In this document: positions 60,001-64,000 of the stretch, in pieces
Numbering within the stretch: the first letter of the stretch is position 1
Layout of the letters: every line of letters begins with the position of its first letter
From: Pithys albifrons albifrons
Lineage: Eukaryota; Chordata; Aves; Passeriformes; Thamnophilidae
Length of the DNA stretch: 64,000 nucleotides
Direction: 5' to 3'
NCBI RefSeq assembly: GCF_047495875.1
Contig: NC_092459.1
Span: 40,288,490-40,352,489, forward strand
Program-made: the position numbers and the translations under genes
Notes under the pieces: generated by a model
The model's database searches: none
What the model saw: only the letters and a program-made list of their open reading frames with translations
Told to the model about the DNA's origin: nothing

Positions 60001-62151
60001 CTATGGTGACTGACTGCCTGAGGCACCATGTTCAAACAGGGGTTCCTCTAGAGTGTCAGTTTGCATGAAAAACATGAATCAAGATTATCTTGCCAGTGCA
60101 GGCAAAGGAAAACGAATACTAAACTCTTCCTCAAAGAGCCACAGCTAGCAAATTCCCAAATCCTGGGTGGGCAGAATATAAGAATCCAAAAAAATAAATG
60201 AGACATGCAAAATACATACAACCTCTATTTTTCATACAGGCAAAGTTCTTCATTGATACCAGTAGCACATTGAAGTATAATCTGCACATCACACACAGGT
60301 AAATTCACCTGGCACTGCAGGACAGTGCTTAATTTTTCAAATTGATTAATTTACTTAATCTCTATAATATGAAATATAATGTTTTAAACCAAACACAAAT
60401 GTAACATTCAATTAGAAAAGTCATGCAAATAAGATTTTTCTCTTTCAAACATAAAGAAAATTATAAGGATCATTGAAAGCATTTATGATGAAATGTCAGT
60501 AATATTAATTATGAAAGAAATATGTTGTTCATTGGTGTTATTACGTTAATTATAAAACATACTTCAAGGGAAAAGAAGTAATTTTAGCATTTTCCCACTC
60601 ATACTATTTCAAAATAAGTAATTCCCCATTTTCAGGTATATCCCAGAAGAGCAGGCAGGAGGATTTATGTTTTAAGATAGGCAGGTGTTTTACAAATATC
60701 CAATAACACTGGGGTATAACACATACAATTACAGAATTTGGAACCTCCAGCCTTAAGTCAGATGTAAAACCAAGCCCAGTACTTGAATCCTTTTTTAATT
60801 CAAAGGACCCCTTTTAGGTTTGGGAGGATAATGCTTTTGAGACGGAAGAAATCATTTAAAATGAGAAACTTTCAATAAAGTCTTGTTTTAACAAACAAAC
60901 AAGTATAAAATTGGCAGCACAATTTTATACTTTCAAGACAACATAACCAAACCAGTATGTGATCTATTCCACATCAAACCAAATTCCAGAATACCTACAT
61001 TTTCACATTCCTCACACATGACAGTGCTAGTCAATTCACCAACAAAGATCCTATCTATGAAGTTCATCTTCACACCCTCTCTTCCATATGCTGAAAAAAC
61101 ATTGCCTTTTTTAAATGTGAAAAATAACAGATCCAATGCCACACTATAAGTACAACAAAGTTCTTTCCAAAATATATTATGAAAGCATAATTTTAAACAT
61201 ATTCAAAATGTTTTGAACACAATACAATAACTAATTCACCATATACTGTGTTATCTCAACATTTAAAAAGGTTCCCTTTTATCCTTCCCTTCCCCACCTA
61301 ATGTAACAGAATAATAATATTGTATCTCTCAAAAAGAAGCCTTTTTAAATAAAATCTCAGTTTTCTTTTGCATATGTTCTCTTGTATTGCCTTGATATAG
61401 ACACTGGAGTAGCAGACAGGTTGTCACCCTTTCCAAATGGTTTTTTTTTCAATTATAAAACACTAAAAAATGAAACAGAATTCTATTCTAATACATTTCT
61501 ATGCCTTAACTTTTGCAGATTTGAGAAGGGTGACTTTCAAAACATCTTAATCACTGAGACTTTAATTAAAACAAAATCCCCCAAATCAGAAGTATTGAAT
61601 AAACAAACACACACAAAAAAATTAAAAACCCTTGTTTTGAAAATAAACATGCCTTCTTTAGAAACAGCTGCCTATCTCGACTTTGTAATCATATTTAGAG
61701 TGCTCAAAGTATCAGTCAATGGACAGAAATCAGTTTTGTTCACGGAAGCGGCCTCGGAGCGATACAGTAATTATGACCATATAACAAATATGAAGCAGGC
61801 TATTTTATAAAACAAAATTAAATTCTATCTGTCATTAAAAGATGTATTATTAATACCATGGGAGCCTTTATCCTGGATACAAAGATGCAAGTCAGCACAT
61901 ACTAAGCTCCCCATGCTTTAGGTACACACTAGGCGGCACCAGAGTAACACAGAATAGGAGTCTGGTAACTAAAGCAGTTCAGGACTGCTGTTTGCAGTAG
62001 GCAGTTCTTAAGAAAATGGTACTTAAAGACTTGTATGTTTTTAAAAGTTTTCAATAAAGAATGGCATACCTTTGACTTTTTTCCTAGTTTCTTCATCTGC
62101 TGTCTTAGTAGTTGGGTTATTAAATGCTTTTAAGATACCAGTTTGTATACG
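50891..62151 (-). CDS. USP45: USP45, ubiquitin carboxyl-terminal hydrolase 45 (C-terminal part, 9 exons; 5' part outside window)
   Basis: Minus-strand exons 62151-62070, 61090-60999, 58628-58572, 57288-57145, 55853-55184, 53534-53437, 53043-52957, 52503-52350 and 51024-50891 form 505 codons plus stop, equal to the C-terminal ~60% of the 814-aa human protein. USP45 is a cysteine deubiquitylase; in mammals it removes ubiquitin from ERCC1 and supports DNA crosslink repair. The window shows [17 protein letters not shown], the VMCEECEN zinc-ribbon-like pair with its partner CESC far downstream, a Ser/Glu-rich low-complexity insert (exon at 55184), [20 protein letters not shown], the histidine box [14 protein letters not shown] with the catalytic His, and the terminal [12 protein letters not shown]. 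The catalytic Cys box must lie to the right of the window. Phases agree throughout. Confidence 0.96.
52087..52250 (-). mobile_element. CR1 LINE 3' fragment
   Basis: The plus strand reads aagaatcatatgttggtttg, gattggaagggaccttaaag and atcatctagtcccaaccccc, then a tail that runs to ccagggatggggtttctaca. It is of the older gaagggacc type. Confidence 0.9.
52350..52503 (-). CDS. USP45: USP45 exon (catalytic histidine box)
   Basis: It encodes [33 protein letters not shown] and a variable end. The His of GGHY is the catalytic base. Confidence 0.97.
52957..53043 (-). CDS. USP45: USP45 exon ([16 protein letters not shown])
   Basis: It encodes [20 protein letters not shown] and APFCAASCK. The acceptor follows a T-run with a final GGAAG, which is unusual but is fixed by homology. 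Confidence 0.94.
53437..53534 (-). CDS. USP45: USP45 exon (ILHLKRFHQ)
   Basis: It encodes [20 protein letters not shown] and [12 protein letters not shown], a hallmark block of the USP fold. Confidence 0.96.
55184..55853 (-). CDS. USP45: USP45 large exon (low-complexity insert and second CxxC)
   Basis: It starts [19 protein letters not shown], passes through [20 protein letters not shown] and ends in the conserved [33 protein letters not shown] and ERKQKYQKK. Confidence 0.96.
57145..57288 (-). CDS. USP45: USP45 exon (insert region)
   Basis: It encodes [20 protein letters not shown] and a following Ser/Lys-rich stretch ending HTLTKDK. This part of the USP insert is weakly conserved; flanking phases support the exon. 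Confidence 0.88.
58572..58628 (-). CDS. USP45: USP45 exon, 57 bases
   Basis: It encodes [19 protein letters not shown], nearly identical to human. It is 19 whole codons and therefore skippable without a frame change. Confidence 0.95.
59259..59620 (-). mobile_element. tRNA/5S chimeric SINE, copy 4
   Basis: Full length on the minus strand. The tRNA-like head at 59615 has intact A-box (TGGTGTAAAGG) and B-box (GAGTTCGAGTCTC) regions. Then come the deleted-form 5S part, the body, and a tail that goes straight into GACCATACATATACATATAT. The 9-base duplication actggaaac flanks it at 59250-59258 and 59621-59629. The tail lacks the roughly 20 bases found before GGCCATAC in copies 2b and 3. Confidence 0.94.
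60999..61090 (-). CDS. USP45: USP45 exon (zinc-ribbon CxxC)
   Basis: It encodes [20 protein letters not shown] and [10 protein letters not shown]. The donor GTAGGT is chosen because it matches the human junction; another GT lies four bases further on. Confidence 0.95.
62070..62151 (-). CDS. USP45: USP45 exon ([16 protein letters not shown])
   Basis: The first exon of the gene seen here. It encodes [20 protein letters not shown] and ETRKKVK, phase 0 at its start and phase 1 at its GTATGC donor. Confidence 0.95.
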
Positions 62152-64000
62152 CTGTAAGTAAAAAAAATTAACAAGTATTCTAAGTGTAAGCATTCTAAAA
62201 ACTAGTGATGTATTATTAGATTTTATCTTTTAATATTTTCATAAAACAGGCATAATTTAATATTGCAAAACTACTGTTGTTATTCACTAACAATATCAAA
62301 ACTAGATAAGCTTAACTTTAGTAGGCAACCATGCAAACAATTTCCTTCCCTTAAAAGGGAACCATTGTAGGGTCCTTGATAGGCTATCAAGAAACTATGA
62401 AATTTTCAGTGAACAAATACTGTTCATTTCTTCCACTGCTGGAGGGAAAAAACGTATGGAACAATGGACTATTACTGATTGACTAGGATAAAAAACACTT
62501 GAAGTCAGCTAAGGATCTTTAATAGCCAGACTTCAAAGACTGTGTTTGGCAACATTTTTGTTACTTCTATTTGCTAACACTGTACATTCCAGATATGTTA
62601 GAAAACCTTACAAGAGGCAGAAAACTTTTTATGAATATTTCCTAAAAAATCCTAAAAGCTACATTATTAAAAGAAGGATCAGAAAGAAGCAAATTCATTA
62701 ATGATGGGCTGCAGCTGCCCCTCTAGACGGGGGACACTTCCCCCTGCTCCTTCTCAGCTGCCCTTGGTGAGGAGATGCTGTATTCCTGTGAGGTGTACCC
62801 TGGCAGCAGAACTACACAGCCTGGTACAAAAGCCCAACCTGACATGCTGCAGAGAGGGAAGCAGGAGGATGAATCAGGTTCCCTGACGGGGAACTCTGTA
62901 GCATGCACGACCCAGCACCTTTTTTCTGGCCGAGGTGCTGGCTCTCTGGTCCACAAACTCCAGCAACATGTAGGAGTCTCCCGCATTGGTATGCAAGTTA
63001 CACTTACAATTAAATGTGTCACTGAAGTCACACCTGAAGCACCATTGTAACAGATAAATGGTGATACCAGCTTTCTGCGAGCAACTCAAACTCTGTGTCC
63101 GAACAGGAAAAGGATTAATAAATGGCTCTTGTTTCCAGGCAGCAAAGTACACTTTCAGGCCACATATAGCAAAAGTGTGAGGATGACAGCGTTGGAGGTT
63201 TGGTTTCCACTTCAGGCACCCATCAGACCAAGTCATACTCCGACCTTATGAGTATGTGACCTGGCTTGTGAATTAACTCCCGCTGCCCCGAGCTCAGCTT
63301 TGTTCATCTTAAAGCCAACAATATACTAAAAGGATTAATCAATAGGTAATTCATGAAGTTGAGCACCATAAATGGGTTTAGGGCCATAAGCAACCCTTTT
63401 GTTGGGATTAGCTCGTTGAACCATTTATTTAGGTCAAAGAAAGACATAGTCTTTGAATGGGCAGGGTACTGTGGACAATGGCAGCAGACATTAATCAATT
63501 AGCAGCAGGGTTCAGCCACTTCAGGCCCTGGTGTGAAACCATCTCCAGCCCACATTGCTGGAAACGGCAGACACTATGTCATCTTTATTGTCGTATTGCC
63601 AAGCTTTTAGCTTAGAAATCCACTTCTGTACATACGCACGTTGTAACTTTTTTCACAGGGACAGGAAAAAGTTCAGCACTGATGTCAGACACAAGACACA
63701 AAACCACACAGAAGAGGTAAAAGTGTAATGTGATTTTTGGTTTGCTGTCATAACTAGTACCACATTATGTATCATATGTATTTCTCATCAAAATGCTTAG
63801 GGTTTAAAAACAATCCTGGTAGGGGTAGGGAAGCAAGGATGGCCGTGTTCAGCTCTCTCACAGGTGGATGGCAAAGCAGTCTTTCAGCAAGGCTGTTCCC
63901 TCTTCCAAAAACGAAACTTAAAAGTGCATGAAAAAGAAAGGTTAGTGGCTGTTACCCCTGCCACAGGTGGCAAACACGATGCTGCAGGCAGTGCCCAGTC
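62152..64000. other. USP45 intron sequence to the window edge
   Basis: No further USP45 exon is recognisable. The part at 62700-63300 is GC-richer and looks unlike its surroundings, but I could not identify it. Confidence 0.55.

Larger units (their letters stand above)
51025..62069 (-). other. USP45 introns
   Basis: They hold a CR1 piece at 52087 and a SINE at 59259. The rest, including 55854-57144 and 58629-60998, shows no further gene. Confidence 0.75.

Noticed and set aside
62874..63236. An upstream USP45 exon
   Set aside because: The sequence does not resemble the Cys-box region or the stretch expected just before [10 protein letters not shown], and has no matching splice phases.
1..64000. 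CRISPR arrays, operons, bacterial insertion sequences or riboswitches
   Set aside because: The gene structures, CpG islands and CR1 repeats show vertebrate nuclear DNA. The only regular tandem array is the 13-bp minisatellite, which has no spacers.

Overview
The window is vertebrate, almost certainly bird, nuclear DNA. It is an AT-rich intron-bearing landscape with two CpG islands. Its interspersed repeats are dominated by CR1 retrotransposon 3' ends, the typical bird repeat. I cannot name the species.

Three protein genes lie head-to-tail on the minus strand, in the order known from human 6q16.2 (COQ3, PNISR, USP45). COQ3 is complete: seven coding exons from 9478 down to 1863, giving 356 codons, a mitochondrial ubiquinone O-methyltransferase. 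PNISR is complete in its coding part: eleven coding exons from 29147 down to 13840, giving 823 codons, a nuclear-speckle SR-rich protein. Its promoter and noncoding first exon are in a CpG island near 43.4-43.7 kb, so its first intron is about 14 kb. USP45 is partial: the last nine coding exons, 62151 down to 50891, 505 codons plus stop. They hold the His-containing half of the ubiquitin-protease domain; the Cys-box half is beyond the right edge. All exon junctions were worked out by hand: every one is GT-AG and the phases add up to open frames.

Region by region: 1-1.86 kb is 3' flank of COQ3; 1.86-9.5 kb COQ3, with an 0.8-kb, 13-bp-unit purine minisatellite in intron 4; 9.5-13.5 kb a short intergenic gap with a SINE next to the COQ3 promoter; 13.5-43.7 kb PNISR; 43.7-50.6 kb intergenic; 50.6-64 kb USP45.

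The most notable thing is not a gene. Five copies of a short interspersed element of about 320-360 bp occur at 9.7, 34.1 (two, one nested inside the other), 44.7 and 59.3 kb. Full copies have a tRNA-derived head (closest to tRNA-Gln), then a 5S-rRNA-derived segment, then a unique body and a short tail ending in simple repeats. Clear target-site duplications flank at least four of them. The tRNA-then-5S order is the reverse of the known 5S-then-tRNA amniote element AmnSINE1, and I do not know a described avian family with this structure. Other points of interest are a probable solo LTR in a PNISR intron, a possible 123-codon upstream ORF overlapping the PNISR start, and an alternative PNISR C-terminus by intron retention.
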